A stretch of 64,000 nt of DNA from Apostichopus japonicus (GCF_037975245.1 NC_092561.1:19837508-19901507); one strand, 5' to 3'; shown: positions 1-12,939, counted from the stretch's first letter. The notes: generated by a model from the sequence alone, not told the origin. Program-made: numbers and translations.

Positions 1-3
1 AAG

Positions 4-1518
4 ATGAAAACTCTCGAGAATCTGTCATTTTCTCTCCGAGATAAAATTCGACTTGACACGGATATGTTTCGTACCGAGCTTCTAGAGCTCAGTGCTTTAT
101 CGTTAATGTCGTACGGAGAGCACCACGAATACTGCACTATCCACTTAAATGGCAAGAAGTTTAATGCTTCTCATCTGTGTAAACTTGATAGTCCTGATCT
201 GTTAGCAAATTTAGCCAAGGGAAGCCCTTCGCTTCGAGAACTTTGTCTGGACTTAATCTGTGAGATATCAGATGACGATGTGCTTAATATTTGCAAGTCA
301 TTACCTCATCTCTCAGTTTTGAAGTTGAATAGTGTTTGTGATGTGACAGACCAAGCCTTGTTGGGAAGTGACTATTACAAGTCAGAGAAATCAGAAGAGG
401 GAGATATCCGTCCATCTGTGGATTTACACATCCGTGAAGATGAGGACCAAACTGTCAGTAGTAGTGATAATAGTGATCATCGCAGTGAAGGCAAAGAAGG
501 AGCAAATCAAGATAACGAATTGAGAGAATTAACAACATTTCAGTCTGGTTCACATGCTATCACAGAACCACATTCCATAAAAGGAGGTTTCTCTGAAGAA
601 ACTGGAATCACAAACTGCAAAGAAGAAGTGAGATTACAGGGGAATGACTTATGTGTATTACAAGAGGGGATGTCGCCAGTAAATGTTCCAACCCAAACTA
701 GATGTGAAAATGATTTATCAGATGCAGCTACTGAACTACCGGAAGCTTTGGACCAAGTTCAAATGCAGAGTAGTGAAACTGAAAGCCCTCCAGGTGAATC
801 ACCGGCAAAGAGAAGCCTACCTGTTTATTCCGAAGAAAACTGGGCACATTCGGAATATAATGAGATTGAATCAAATGGCATTATTAATTTCACTGATGAG
901 TCTGACAGTGGGCCAGCTGTATCTCAGGACTTAAAGTTTGATCATTGCCTGAAGCACTCGAACTGTAATGGATCATCTAGAACCACTCGGAAGTTAGCAG
1001 ACCGTAAAGCCTTAGCCAAAGGAAGCTCTTTGGTGAATTGTATTAGCGAAAGTGGAGCAGACTGTCCTAATAATGTTGCAGGCCACAGAGGTCTACGAGA
1101 ACTGCAAGATTTACAGACGTTGAACCTTGTAGGATGTTGTGAATTAACAGATAGGGGATTTGCTCTCGGAGTGAAATTCCATAAACTCACCCACTTGAAA
1201 CTGACTCACTGCGATCACTTAACTGATTCAGGGGTAGCAGCATTAGTTATGAATAACCCTGCTGTAGAAACATTTGTCCTGCAGTTCTGCAAAGGGCTGT
1301 CAGATGACAGTGTGAGAATCGCATTGGAGGGCTTTAAAACATTAGAGAGACTGAAATTTGATAACTGCTCAAAGCTGACGTCACTTTGTCTGATGTATGT
1401 GAGTTTGTCAACTACCTTAAAAGATGTCTGGTTTGGTAGCTGTAATATTCCTGTCGCAGACATTGCGAACTTGAGAGAAACCTTAACCACTGTGAAGTAT
1501 CACGACTTTGATTGGTAA
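4..1518 (+). CDS. Leucine-rich-repeat protein (cysteine-containing LRR type), 504 aa as read
   Basis: This is an uninterrupted reading frame, starting at the first ATG of the window and ending in TAA. Two LRR blocks are visible. The first, at about residues 75-120, has the LRELCLDL...ISDDDVLNICKSLPHL pattern. The second, from about residue 363 to the C-terminus, repeats L..L.L..C..LTD.G, the cysteine-containing LRR style of F-box/LRR and AMN1-like proteins. Between them, at roughly 125-360, is a Ser/Glu/Asp-rich stretch with little predicted order. No F-box was seen at the N-terminus, so substrate-receptor function in an SCF ubiquitin ligase is only a possibility. The ATG is three bases from the window edge, so this could be the last exon of a longer gene. 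Coding status is well supported by composition and repeat pattern; the function is not. Confidence 0.78.
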   Translation: MKTLENLSFSLRDKIRLDTDMFRTELLELSALSLMSYGEHHEYCTIHLNGKKFNASHLCKLDSPDLLANLAKGSPSLRELCLDLICEISDDDVLNICKSLPHLSVLKLNSVCDVTDQALLGSDYYKSEKSEEGDIRPSVDLHIREDEDQTVSSSDNSDHRSEGKEGANQDNELRELTTFQSGSHAITEPHSIKGGFSEETGITNCKEEVRLQGNDLCVLQEGMSPVNVPTQTRCENDLSDAATELPEALDQVQMQSSETESPPGESPAKRSLPVYSEENWAHSEYNEIESNGIINFTDESDSGPAVSQDLKFDHCLKHSNCNGSSRTTRKLADRKALAKGSSLVNCISESGADCPNNVAGHRGLRELQDLQTLNLVGCCELTDRGFALGVKFHKLTHLKLTHCDHLTDSGVAALVMNNPAVETFVLQFCKGLSDDSVRIALEGFKTLERLKFDNCSKLTSLCLMYVSLSTTLKDVWFGSCNIPVADIANLRETLTTVKYHDFDW

Positions 1519-3191
1519 CTCGTCACAATGATAAATAAATGAAAGCTAGCTGTCGCAAACTCGTCACGTTGAGAATCTTGGTATGGTTGGCAAATTGATA
1601 TATACAATAATAATAATAGTAATAATAATAATAAATGAGTTCTTAATATAGCGCCACATACCAAAAGGCCTCTAGGCGCTTTAACAAAACCTAAAACAAT
1701 TAATAAAAAAAAAAAAGACAGAGAAATCAAATGAATAAAAAGTCTAGAAAACAGATAAACGAAAATTAAACAGTATGTAAAATACGAACACAAAAATCTA
1801 AAAATGAATGTCTATGAATATCGTACAGGGTTAACATCTGTTGCCCTGCTCATCATCCTCCCCCCGTTTCCTTCAAACTGGACATAAAAAATTCATAAAT
1901 ATATTGCCTCCATCTAATTATCTCTAAAGAATTATATAGCTTTTGTAATTTACACAGAGTAATTTTTAGACATTCGGTGCTTATATACATAACAGCAGTT
2001 GGAACTGCGATGTATACAGTCAAAATCAAAAGTGCTTTATACTTTTTTTTTGTCTTTTAAAGCCAAAAATTGGATTTTGTCATGCTTCTCAAAGTATGGT
2101 TTACTTGACCTGTGCAATTGGATAATAAAGTTGTAGGACATCTGTATGAGTGCAAGGACATTATATACTTAGTATTCACAGTTTTTTCTCTACACGTTTC
2201 TGTCTTTGTCCCTCTCCAGTTTATTCCCTATACCCTGTGCCTTTAATCCTCTCTTTGTCCCTCCACTGTTTATCTCCTACCTCTCCTCTTCCCCTGTTGC
2301 TTTCTTCTCTCCATCCCTTGTCTACTAATCCCCTTACATCTATCTCATTGTGTTCACCGTGCTCATTAACCTGTCTGTATTCTGTGCGTGTTTTTGTCCC
2401 TTCTCTTCCTGTTACTTGTCATATAGCCTCTGAAGTTCTAAGATCCTGCTAGGATCGAAACGTGAGCCCAACTTACTTTTACGCATTCTATTACACAGGC
2501 TCTCTAGTGGATAAGCAGTTTGCTAAGAGTTTTATTTTATTTTTATTCACATTTTTGTGTAAAGTATTAGTTTCGAAGGTTCTGAATTGTGTCTCCTACA
2601 TAAAATACTCTGGCTGCCATGTACAATGCATTTTGGCATTTTGTACAGCAATTTGACCATTTTGCGTAGCATTTGACGATGCGATACTGAATCACACATC
2701 CCCGTTAGTGCCTTTTAGTGTGAATAAGTAAGTCTGTAGGCTATTCTAATGGGTATCAAGTGCCTTTTTGTAATACAAGAAGTTAGGTTGTTGTTAGACA
2801 ATATTGATGAAGTGCCTTCATACAGAAAGTTACTGACTGAATTGGTAAGGTAAAGGAGTAACCAAGAAGTTGGTAAATTGATCACTTCAGTCGTACATTG
2901 GTTTAACCATAATTTATCTGAAGAAGGGTGGACAGAGTGTAATAGAACGGTAGCTAAATGACAGTTCAGAAACATTTTTTGCACTTTCGCAGGAAAACAT
3001 TTTGAACAGTCCTGTATGATACAACACACAAGGCAAATTCACAGTAGACTCTCATTAAGCTTACATCAAGCTCAATTCCGGTCTTGTAATCAGTATGTAA
3101 CTTTCACATAATTTGATTGAATTTAACTGTTTGCACTTCGATTGAATGTAAATTCTGGGAAGAGAATAAATCAACTTAGAAATCGTATTGG
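1519..3191 (+). other. Probable 3' UTR / 3' flank of the LRR gene
   Basis: No further coding frame of quality was seen. Consensus AATAAA signals occur at 1534-1539 (16 bases after the stop), 2124-2129 and 3165-3170, so short and long 3' ends are both possible. A pyrimidine-rich stretch runs through about 2200-2420. Short open frames here are low-complexity and were not accepted. Confidence 0.4.
1606..1635. repeat. (AAT)n microsatellite
   Basis: Trinucleotide AAT run of about 10 units with one interruption (AGT), 87 bases after the LRR stop codon. Confidence 0.9.
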
Positions 3192-3960
3192 AAAGTTTTT
3201 AATCATTTCTCTTGGCAGGCTTCCTCGACCTCCCTTCCGGGTTTGATACCCTCCTGTGGCTTCTAACTTTGCAGTTAATGTCATCTTAAAAATAAGCTTA
3301 CTACTGGAGTGGATCTGAGTTCATCTGTCTTAATTAATCTTATATGAATATTACTCTGTTCAGTGGCAGGGGGTTGTGTGCAAATAAGGGGGGGGGGGAC
3401 AACCATGGCTTACCACACTGCCATAGTCATTCATTTTTTTCATTCTGCCAGGGAAGAAAAATATCACTGCCCCGTACCCCTCTTTGAGCTCACAGAAAGT
3501 ATTGATTAGCAAATATATATATAAACCTAATTTACACTGTAAATATACCTGACATACAACATTTGACTTCTAAAATTTGATATGCATGAGAGTTGCCTAC
3601 AATGATCCCGGGACCACACCCCCTCCTTTATAAAATCCTTGATTCCACCTCCGGACCTTGCATAAAGGTTCAGACCCCTTACTGAATCAGTTGGGGAGAA
3701 TTTGCAATTTTAGTCTCACATTTGAAATCCAGTGCACACCACAGACCTCCCACCATAAGGATTTAAGACTTCACTTAAATCAGTGAAAAAAAACATTTGG
3801 ATTTATTACAATCACAATTTTGCCTTTAAAAGCTTATAGTCTTTAATATATGCCTCAGAACGCACCATTTGATGTCAAATTTTATTTGGGGAGAGGGTGG
3901 GGGAACCCCCACACCCTCCCCCTGATATGAGATTTGGCTTCAATGACCTCAGGGGAATGT

Positions 3961-4282
3961 CTCCTTTATTTGCCTCTGGCCACTGCATTAAAGGTTCAAG
4001 CCCCTACCTAAATCAGTTGGAGGAAGTATTTTAATTTACCCCCACCACACCTTAAAATCTCCTCTACCCCCCCCCCCCCCAACCGCCCACCTTTGAAAAC
4101 CTCTGTACACCACTCAATATCTCCTTTATTTGCATCTGGCCACTGCATTAAAGGTTCAAGCCCCTACCTAAATCAGTTGGGGGAAGTATTTTAATTTACC
4201 CCCACCACACCTTAAAATCTCCTCTACCCCCCCCACCCCATCCAAACCCCCCACCTTTGAAAACCTCTGTACACCATTCAAT
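3961..4282. repeat. Tandem duplication of a 160-bp unit
   Basis: The unit beginning CTCCTTTATTTGC at 3961 recurs at 4121, giving a 160-base period. Both copies keep the same order of motifs and a poly-C tract, with only a few differences. Poly-C length differs between copies. The surrounding 3.36-3.95 kb holds related G- and C-tract-rich repeat sequence and no gene. Confidence 0.85.
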
Positions 4283-4351
4283 TTGTTTAGTTTCATACTA
4301 TTGCAAACACCAACAGAAATAGAAATACACAACAAATTTAAAGTAAATTAT

Positions 4352-4357
4352 TTTATT
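4352..4357 (-). promoter_or_regulatory. Candidate poly(A) signal for TMEM9
   Basis: TTTATT on the plus strand is AATAAA on the minus strand. It lies about 970 bases downstream of the TMEM9 stop codon in a region with no other gene, so it would give a 3' UTR of about 1 kb. Other signals could be used. Confidence 0.35.
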
Positions 4358-5328
4358 CATGCAGTAGACATAAACATATAAAAAGTCATTTCAATGGCTG
4401 AAGCTATTGTACTTCTTCAACTAGTTTCAAGAGGATCAATACACAGAGAAAATAAACAAAAAATCGGAAGGTCCAAAAATATATTGCACAAGGACTCTCA
4501 GCATGTAACAATTTACTTGTGAATTAACACAGTGTTACACAAATGTTCTGTATTTTTTAAACTGTTATATGAAAACCCCCACCCTGTTAGCATGTGACAA
4601 AGTGCTAAAATTCAGTTCAAAGTGTCTTTGAATTTCTCAAACAATGTGCTGTCAAAAATATAGCCTATACTACATGCTAAAGCATTTGATGAGCCATAAT
4701 GACATCATAGACCGTCTAATACGCCCTAACCGCCTGAGCTAATGAAGTTTTTTTTTTTTTTTTAGTAATAAAACCTCACCTTTCAAACTGATATATATAA
4801 AAAGGTGAAAATAAGAACTTGAAATGAGATTTTCGACTATACAATGTGGAACATTTTTTCCCCTTTCTCTGAGTATCAGCGTCTGTCAATGTAGTGTCCA
4901 TTTTAACTCCACCGAAAGAAATTGTTGGTGATTGGCTCTATAAATCTCTCCTAAATCATAATCATTGAAAGACATTTGTTCCCTCTATCAAACCAGTTTG
5001 AGAATCTTGAGAGTTGGTGTTAAAAATCACAGGATGAGGACCAGTCAGTATTGATTTCTTAAGTTTACAAATACTTATACAGGGCTCTCCAACACCATAA
5101 TTTACACCGTGTCAAAGGCTCAGAACTTTGCTCACAAAATTGTTATCAGCCAAAATTTTTACTTCCAACCAAAGTTACTGAGAATATCCCTCTTTCTTCT
5201 TGCTTCTGATAAAAAACAGGCACCTTGTAGGAGGTTGTATTTGATGTAATTGTACTGAAAATCTCTTCCCAGGAAATTCATCCAACTGTTGATTAGTTGG
5301 TCATTAGCGTCCATCCAGACATCTTTTG

Positions 5329-8300
5329 TCAGCTCAAAATGGTTTGATTGTCAAAAATATCTTCCCTTTGCTTCTGTACTTTGGTCTTCCATCTTCTTTG
5401 AGCAGAGCTTAAACGGTCAAACCATGAAGAGCGCCCTCCGGCGGAACTTGGACTACTCATATCCTGCCAGAATCAAAATAGAGGGCGCAATTATAGTATC
5501 AGATGATGCAAACATTGAACAGCAGATTCTGAAACTTGCAACCAAATTGAAAGGAAAACTATGTAATGTATTGTAAGGTATTTTATTTTAATGTAATGTA
5601 TTTTATTGTAATGCAATGTGTTGTAATATATTGTACTTTAATGTTATGTATTGTAATGTATTGCAATGTATTGTGTTGTAACATAATGTATTTGTAGTGT
5701 AATGTATTTTAATGTATTGTAATGTATTTTAATGTATTGTAATGTAGTGTAATGAATTGTATTTTAATGTAATATGTTGTTACATAATGTAATGTATTTT
5801 AATGTATTGTAATTAGTGTGTTGTAATATAATGTATTTTAATGTATTGTAATGTATTTTAATGTATTGTAATATAATGTATTGTAATGTATGTTCATGTA
5901 ATGTATTTTAATGTATTGTAATGTAATGTAGTGCAATGTAATGTGTTGTAATATAATGTATTGTAATGTACAGTAGTGTAATGTAATGTCATGTCATGTG
6001 TGTTTACTTTGCAATCACCTTTACATGATCAATCATACTACTGTATAACAATCAAGAGGTTCATTTTGCAATCAAATTGCTATGTTCCCCTCAAATTTGA
6101 TTTCTATAAGGCCACTGTATCACGATTAAGTTTGTGATCAATTTAATTATCAGCAATGGTACCATATTTATATGGTTCAACTATTAAAATAAGCAATCGT
6201 GCAATAATCCATATAAATTTTAATATTGCCACTAAAAAATTTGCAATCTGATTGTGTGTGTGGAATTTAATGAGAATCATATCTATATGGCTCAGAGCTT
6301 TAAAGACAATGAGGAAAATTCTTACCTGGTCAATCCGTGTGGCTTGATTCTCCTCCCGAACCGATATTGGTTGATTGGTCGATAGCGCTGACCGATCCCA
6401 AATCAACAAAGCCACAAAGTAGATGAACATAAGGGCAATGACTGTAATTACAAACAGGACTGCAACCTATGGAAAAGAAAGAAAATCATAAATGAAGGTT
6501 TCTACATTCATAAAAACCTGTCGGCATTTGTGAACGACACTTGCCCAGCCTTCAATGGTATGGAAGAGCGATCGGTGTTTTACACATATATGTATACACA
6601 TATGTATGTATACACATAAAAGTATACATAAATGTATACATACATGTATACAATGTGTACTGAGGGAGCAATGCACTATTTCAGTGATCTAATATGAAGA
6701 AATGCACCATAGCCCTAATGCTCTGTAGCCTGGACCATATCCTTCTAATTAGGCGAGGAACAGGAACGCATTGTTTTAAAGTCTGAACAGTATAAAACTA
6801 GTTTATCATCACATGACTGATCAATATTCTCTGTTAAAGGGTGTGAAGACTCGCGCAAAAAGAAACCTCTCATGCCGGTAATTTGACCTAGTTTCGAATG
6901 AGGTGTAACAGAAGTGTTAGACACCACCATCGATCCCAGAAAATACACACACAGCTTGCCACCGTCGGTAATTAGACACTAGTGTACAGTCAGTCCTTAC
7001 AGCTGCGGTCAATACCCACAGCACAGTATACAAACGATACAGCGATGTACATCTCAGGTCCAGCTAAAGATAACAAGGTATTACGTTTCATTACTGTCTG
7101 CATTTTGTAGCGACACAAACAAAACGTCACTTGCAAGCAACAGAAAGTTAACTTTTTCAGATGGCCGCACGCGGTTTGGGGCTAGTCTTCAATGCCTTTA
7201 ACACAGATCATCCCAGTGAATGTTTACCTTCATTGTCCAGGTGTTTCTACTCTGGAATTTGCATTCACATTTCAAACATTCTGTTTCATTCTTCAAAGTC
7301 ACAATGCCACAATCGCTGGAGAAGATAAAGCATTACGTAATTAGTAATCATAAAGTATGTAAAGATATGTAGAAAGTAAGGAGGAGCATTGTCAAGGAAG
7401 AAAACATGAAACTAATAAAATATTTTCATATATCATTTAATCCCACCCCACTCCCATCCCCATATATATATATATTTCAAAAGGATGACTTTTTGCCAGA
7501 AATATTAATATTGATAGAGTTTGTCAAAAACGAAATAAAACATTTCAGTGTTGGTAATTGTTTCTAACAGCTACTACAGTCTTCCATATGTCCATCTGTA
7601 ATTAATATGCATGGAATGCTTTGTTAAGACTGATGATGACTTCAGCTCAGCCTGTATTTTGTAGAGCCAAGTTAATCCAGACTGCAAAACTGCATTGAAG
7701 TTTCCATTACTTCATCGCAATACACTTCTGCTTATTCACCAGAAACAGCAATTTATAATATAAATATCCTGATTTCTACCATGAGATACGGTATCATGAA
7801 CTCAACATGTCACAAGTTCACAACTACATACTAAATATGAGATTAGTCCAAGCTTTCCTTCAAGAGATATCCTGTTTACATTTTTTTCAGAATTTGACCT
7901 CTGGTTACCCCAAATGACATTTGACCTCCCAGAAAACATAAGGGTTCTTCTACTCAATGTGGTATTCCTACACACCAAATATGAAATTGGTCCAATTTTC
8001 CTTCTTGAGATATCGTGTGTACAAGCATTGCGTCAGAAATTTCAGCAGTCTTTCTTGAATCTTGAACTTAATGATGATTACTTGTGACTTTCTTTTTGGA
8101 GTGTGATGCTAGCTATATATAGCAGATGTCACAACACTAAACATACTAACCAGTCTTCTGCGGGAAGGTTCTTCACTGTAATGTTTGGTTTACCATTAGA
8201 TACGCTGGACGGACAGACACACTTGCATCTGACATCTTCAAACTGAGCCTGCACGAACATGAAATAAACAGTATATTAATGTTTTATAAATGCTACAAAA

Positions 8301-9339
8301 TTACAATAAAAGCTAGTCCCATCCTATGATCCTACCTAACCGACGCAATTTCTAATGTCGTGACCTCGTCATTAACAACCCATACTGTAGTTGTACAACT
8401 CACCCCTACACACTGAATAAATGGATGGACACACACCGAAGAATCGTTTTCTGTTTAAGGCAGGTAAACCCTTGCTAGTCCACAGTACTGTAGGTCTCAT
8501 GCACAAATGGTTGTCTGGGATTGGATACCTTTGTTGTCAATAGGCAGGTAAATTGAGAATTGCCAGACACTGCTGATTGCTAAGTCTGTAGTCAGGAAAA
8601 TGCTACACATTGAGTTTCCCAGACTGAAACTGACACTAACAACAAGCTGGCTGATTCTTGATCAGTCGTACTTGAAAGCACATGCACACTGCCTGACTGT
8701 CCCAGATTTTGAAAATTATGACAGCCACGTTCAGTTAGGCAGTATACAGACAGTCAGCTTAAGAGTAAGAACCAGACTACCACTAACCAAACCAGACTGA
8801 CCAGATCAGAAATTTTGCATTAACCTACAGGGAGACAAGGTTTTTTAATAGATTTGCAACCAATTTTCGGTAATTAACAGTATCCTGCACTGATAGTGGG
8901 GAACTTGCACATATAAATTTCATAGAAGTATGCTTTGAATGTTGGAAATTTGCTTGCCTTGAATAACATTGTAACAAGAAGAAGTTAGCAAGTATTCTAC
9001 AGAAGTCTATCGTATTGGCCTAACGAACAATTATCATGATTTAGTCTGGGCGTAATAAATTTATGTAGCGGCGTACAGTAGGCCCAGTCCTACAACTGAA
9101 GGCAACATACACACTATATGACAACACCAGTTTCGCGATGTAGGCAAACACCTTTACTAGCCTAGGAATAACTTTACACTGGCCTAGCATACTCAAACAT
9201 CAGCTGTTACTCAATTTGGTACAATTACTGAATTGAGGCGATTTATCATGACTTAGAGCGTACTTACTTTTGAGAAACACAGAGAGAAAAGAAAAACTAC
9301 GGAAAAGAGAGTTAGTTTTGTTTTATTACGACAAGCCAT
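5329..9339 (-). CDS. TMEM9: TMEM9-family transmembrane protein, five exons, 177 aa
   Basis: The exons are 9339-9268, 8248-8151, 7315-7228, 6466-6326 and 5463-5329, each bounded by GT/AG with consistent phase, and they join into 178 codons including the stop. Exon 1 is an ATG plus a hydrophobic signal peptide (24 residues). Exons 2-3 give the cysteine-rich luminal domain (VRCKCVC, then CDC and CLKCEC) with N-glycosylation sites at about N46 (NIT) and N66 (NET). Exon 4 starts with a membrane span (VAVLFVITVIALMFIYFVAL, residues 87-106 and a few beyond). Exon 5 gives the family's C-terminal tail: AQRRWK, then VQKQR, ending in ILS. The length is close to the vertebrate protein (about 183). TMEM9 is a late endosome/lysosome protein linked in vertebrates to v-ATPase assembly. 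No exon appears to be missing. TMEM9 and TMEM9B cannot be separated by eye. Confidence 0.93.
5560..5998. repeat. TAATG/TGTAT-rich degenerate minisatellite
   Basis: About 440 bases of imperfect repeats built from TAATGTATTG and TAATGTATTTTAATG units, with drifting period. It lies in the last intron of TMEM9, about 100 bases upstream of the final exon. Its purine/pyrimidine asymmetry makes it likely to be length-variable. Confidence 0.85.
6578..6660. repeat. ACAT/TATG microsatellite
   Basis: Alternating purine-pyrimidine tract of TATGTATACACATA-type units within TMEM9 intron 3. It explains the Ile/Cys/His-rich open frame on the minus strand here. Confidence 0.8.
7850..8090. repeat. Dispersed repeat module with TGACCT half-sites (intronic)
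   Basis: Contains the phrases 'GAGATAT C..GTTTACA', 'TTTGACCTC', 'CCCCAAATGACATTTGACCTCC' and 'TACTCAATGTGGTA'. These recur in the repeats at 45.2-46.5, 53.7-54.1 and 61.5-63.8 kb. The copy is diverged and sits in TMEM9 intron 2. Confidence 0.6.
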
Positions 9340-10584
9340 TACGCCAAACCTTCATTGAGCAGCCTAACCTTCATGGAGCAGCTTTTGATTGCATACTACC
9401 TACCAGCCTGAAGTTAGTCGAGGATTCATCCACAGTTTCTTTCCAGTCTGAAAATAGGACTTTTGGCACGATCCAGGCCATTTTAACACGGGGAAAGGAT
9501 TTAACACAACTTGAAGTCGGATGTCAGAATATCTTTGTAAAACCACCTATTTCACAATAACAGTGTCATGGAGATGAGGTAGGGTTTTTATTGCCACCAA
9601 AATCTTACATAATCTTCAAAAAGACACTTAATTATCATCCAGGTGTGTGATCCTTGATAGTAAACAAGGAGGCAGTGATGGTAGGGAGGTATAGCTTGGT
9701 TCTGAGACTATACCAATAAAGCCTATAAAGAATAAACAGAAAGTGTATTGAAAATTAATAGACCGACAGTCGCTTCAATTTGGCTCTATTTCCTGCAACT
9801 TGGTAACTTGTAACATGGCGGACACATGACACTCGGTATACCTCCAACTTAGTGTTGAGTCGGTACAGAATGCCCAAATAAGGGTTCCGCCAAACCCTGT
9901 GCAGGACCATATGTAACCTAAAGGTGGGGGGGGGGGTCGCATTTCAGGTATTGCGTGAAGCAATTCTGCGTATGAATTGCCTTATACTCTACAAAACCGG
10001 AATGATTTATAACAAAGTATGAATTCCTCCCGCCATTGGATACTAGTTGAACAATCGACCCAGCCCATCGACCACGATAACGAATAATTATGGTCAAATG
10101 AATTTTGACAATTAATACCAAGTCCAGTAGTTCCCCGTCCGATTCCGTCAGTATATGAAAGCAGGTCGAGTTCAAGATAAGCCAGAGTCCATGGTGACTC
10201 TGAGTTCAACTATACCATTTCCAGGCTGTGGATCTATATGCACTCTATCCGTGCTTTCAAACGCTTGATCTCTCTCCTTCCATTCGTTTCATTATACCTT
10301 CCCCTGTCTGATCCACACCTATGTCACACCATTGCTGTACTTCTGTTTGGTGTGTTCAATAATTAAAGTCGTGATATGTGACAGGAGCATTCCATTTGTC
10401 ATTCCCCAGATATTGGTTGACTGGAGTGGATGCTGTATTAAGTCCGAGTCCAGTGTAGAACCCGACTCCGACAAAAGTTCGAATCCAAGCCAACCCGAGT
10501 CCGAGTCCAAGTCGAGACCCACAGAAAGATGGACTCGATTCCGAGTCCTTATGCGAGTACTACGGTCGTAATCAAGATTATGGA
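9340..10584. other. Intergenic, upstream of TMEM9
   Basis: The TMEM9 promoter should lie just above 9339, but no clear TATA or initiator was identified. A hexamer-like GAGTCC/GAGTCG tract at about 10438-10560 is low-complexity and produces Ser/Glu/Pro-rich open frames that were not accepted as genes. Nothing else is supported. Confidence 0.4.
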
Positions 10585-10950
10585 CAAGGGCGTAGGAACC
10601 GGGGGGCTGGGGGGGCGCCAGCCCCCCCCAGTGAAAAATGTGGAGGGGCGGAAGTACCATTCCGCCCCCCCGGTTCGCAAGTCAGAAAACCCCTTTTTCA
10701 TTTCCAAATGAGAAAAAAAATCTCATTTGGAGCACCAAATTGCATCTAAGGCCAGGTGAAAATACAAAATTAAGTTTACAAAATGGAGTGGCTGTTGAAG
10801 TGTGCTATATTGCATCAAATTGCTTCTGAGGCCACCTGGAAATGCAAAAAATTCCAAAGGGGAGGGGGACACCCCTCCCCTTAGACCCCTCCCCCAGGCT
10901 GGCCATCAGTCTTCAGCCCCCCCACTCAAAAGTACCTTCCTACGCCACTG
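10585..10950. mobile_element. hAT-like MITE, 366 bp (family 1, copy 1)
   Basis: Starts CAAGGGCGTAGG and ends CCTACGCCACTG, an imperfect terminal inverted repeat. It is flanked by the 8-bp target duplication ATTATGGA (10577-10584 and 10951-10958). The inside has G/C tracts and no reading frame. It is nearly identical to the copy at 36451-36818, which suggests recent activity. An 8-bp duplication and CA(G/A)-type termini fit non-autonomous hAT elements. Confidence 0.88.
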
Positions 10951-10958
10951 ATTATGGA

Positions 10959-12001
10959 TATCAGCAATGAGTCTAAATTGAATAATGACTTCAATGAACA
11001 ACAGCATAATATATTAGCGTAATGCATATTAAAATGTAACTGATTACGTAATCATTTAATTTCTACTTATTATTGAAACTAAGCCAACACATAATGATGA
11101 GTAAACCATCAACAAAATGAAAAGTTTTAAGTTTAAAGTTTAATGCATGAATTAACATAAACTTACAATCAGTAACATATAGATGCATAATGTATTTACA
11201 TCGACGCGAATGCCATAAAAACCGTTTGTAAACTTACAAGGAATCAATAAACATGTACGGTACCACGTACCGGTTTCGGTTCACTACGGAAGTACGGATG
11301 CCTGTATTGGACATGACCTCATTTGGTGAAAGATTAAAAGTGTACAGTACTTAAAATCAACCTGTATACCCAAACAGGTAGAACAGAGGCGTTCCCCAAC
11401 ATCTGCGGACACAACGTTGTTTTATTGTAATAATAAAAGTAAAGAAAATAATGATTTTCATGTTTTCTTGAACAACTTTGAATAATACTATACTATAAAC
11501 AACGACAAATTTATATTACATCCCAGTACCTGTGTTAATATGATATTACATAATCATTGATCCAACAGAAGTACTCTGATGTAATGTGATGGCATTTTAA
11601 TCGTCGAAAGTAAGTTTAAGGTAACTTGACGTCACTATGTTTTCAGGGAACCCAAGTTTAGCTTCATCTGTGACCAAAACCAAACCTTCATGTCGATTTT
11701 ATTTCCCTATGGCATCAAGCCATCATCCAACATATATAATTTCGTTCCCGTAGCAGCGCTCAAACCAGATACTGTTCCTCACCTTATAAATGCTTATCAC
11801 AAATGTTACTATTACAAATACAGACAGATTTATAATACGACCAATTAGTAAACGTCAATTGTACCATAATTAATATACCTTACGTAAATACCAATTATAA
11901 ATCAATTGCGATTTGAAGAAAAAAAATCGAAAAATCTTTACCAAATCTTATTATATTTACAATTCATAACGACAGATTCCATGGTTTTGCTTGTTGCTTG
12001 T
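10959..12001. other. Intergenic, no gene seen
   Basis: AT-rich sequence without a convincing reading frame or a recognised repeat. Confidence 0.4.
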
Positions 12002-12009
12002 ATGTTTAC

Positions 12010-12650
12010 CAAGGGCGGCGGAACCGGGGGGGGGGGGCACGTGCCCCCCCCCCCACTTTTCCTCAGGTTAAAAATGTGCCCTTTTTCTACATAAAAATTG
12101 AGGTGTCTCAAGTTAGCAAGAGGCCAGGGAACCAGAATGAACACTCGAGAAGGGACGTTTCCGGCCATCTGAGGGGTTTGTAAAACCAAAAATTTTCTTG
12201 TACGCTCCGCACCAACCGATGGTGGCGCTCCGCTCAGATAGTCGTGCATACAACTTTGCAAATCCTGGCTACGCCCCTGACTTTTAATGAATTTCTGTGG
12301 GCCAAACTCAGGCTATTTCGAATGGAAAAAATTTGTTAAGATATTAACAAGAAATAAACTCGGAAGATTCCTACATTAGCAACTAACATGTTTTCACCTC
12401 ATTTTGTCTCAAAAGAAAACTTGTTCCTTGTTTCCCAATTTGCACATTGGATATTGCAGTGCTAGTATGCATATTTTCCTTGAGGCGGGGGGGGGGGGGG
12501 GGCAGGACGTTGATGGAGTGATGTGTATACGCAAATAAGTTAGTACAATAAGAGTTATAAAGGGTACTCAATATAATCGAATTTCTGCAAAGTGCCCTTT
12601 GATGTCGGTGCCCCCCCCCCCCCAGATTAAAAATGCTTCCGCCGCCCTTG
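12010..12650. mobile_element. hAT-like MITE, 641 bp (family 2, copy 1)
   Basis: Begins CAAGGGCGGCGGAACC and ends CTTCCGCCGCCCTTG, flanked by ATGTTTAC on both sides (12002-12009, 12651-12658). It carries long G and C tracts and, in minus orientation near 12201-12240, the GCGCCACC...GGTTGGCGC hairpin core found in other elements here. It sits in the 3' flank of the unrecognised gene that ends at 12940. Confidence 0.88.
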
Positions 12651-12939
12651 ATGTTTACCTATCTAGCAGTTACCCATTTTGATCCCCAAATTGTAGTATG
12701 CACGTTATCACTGAACGAAGAACATAGGAAAGTAGCCTAAAGCAAAGCGAATCCAACAAATTTACCCTCTCCATCAATGTACCCCACTTTCTATTATACC
12801 TCACGTTGTATCCCATTTCGCTATCCTAGCCCCCTCTCCCCACCCCTCCCGCCCCACCCCTCCCCCACGCTCTTCGTCGTTATGTACACTGTTTGGGTAA
12901 TTACTAATAAGTTGATGCACTGTCTCCCGCAGTTCCAAC

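Noticed and set aside
5289-5576. 95-residue plus-strand frame
   Set aside because: It overlaps the last TMEM9 exon in antisense, and the TMEM9 reading is far better supported.
10332-10571. 79-residue frame rich in Ser/Glu/Pro
   Set aside because: Low-complexity GAGTCC hexamer tract, with no conservation or splice context.
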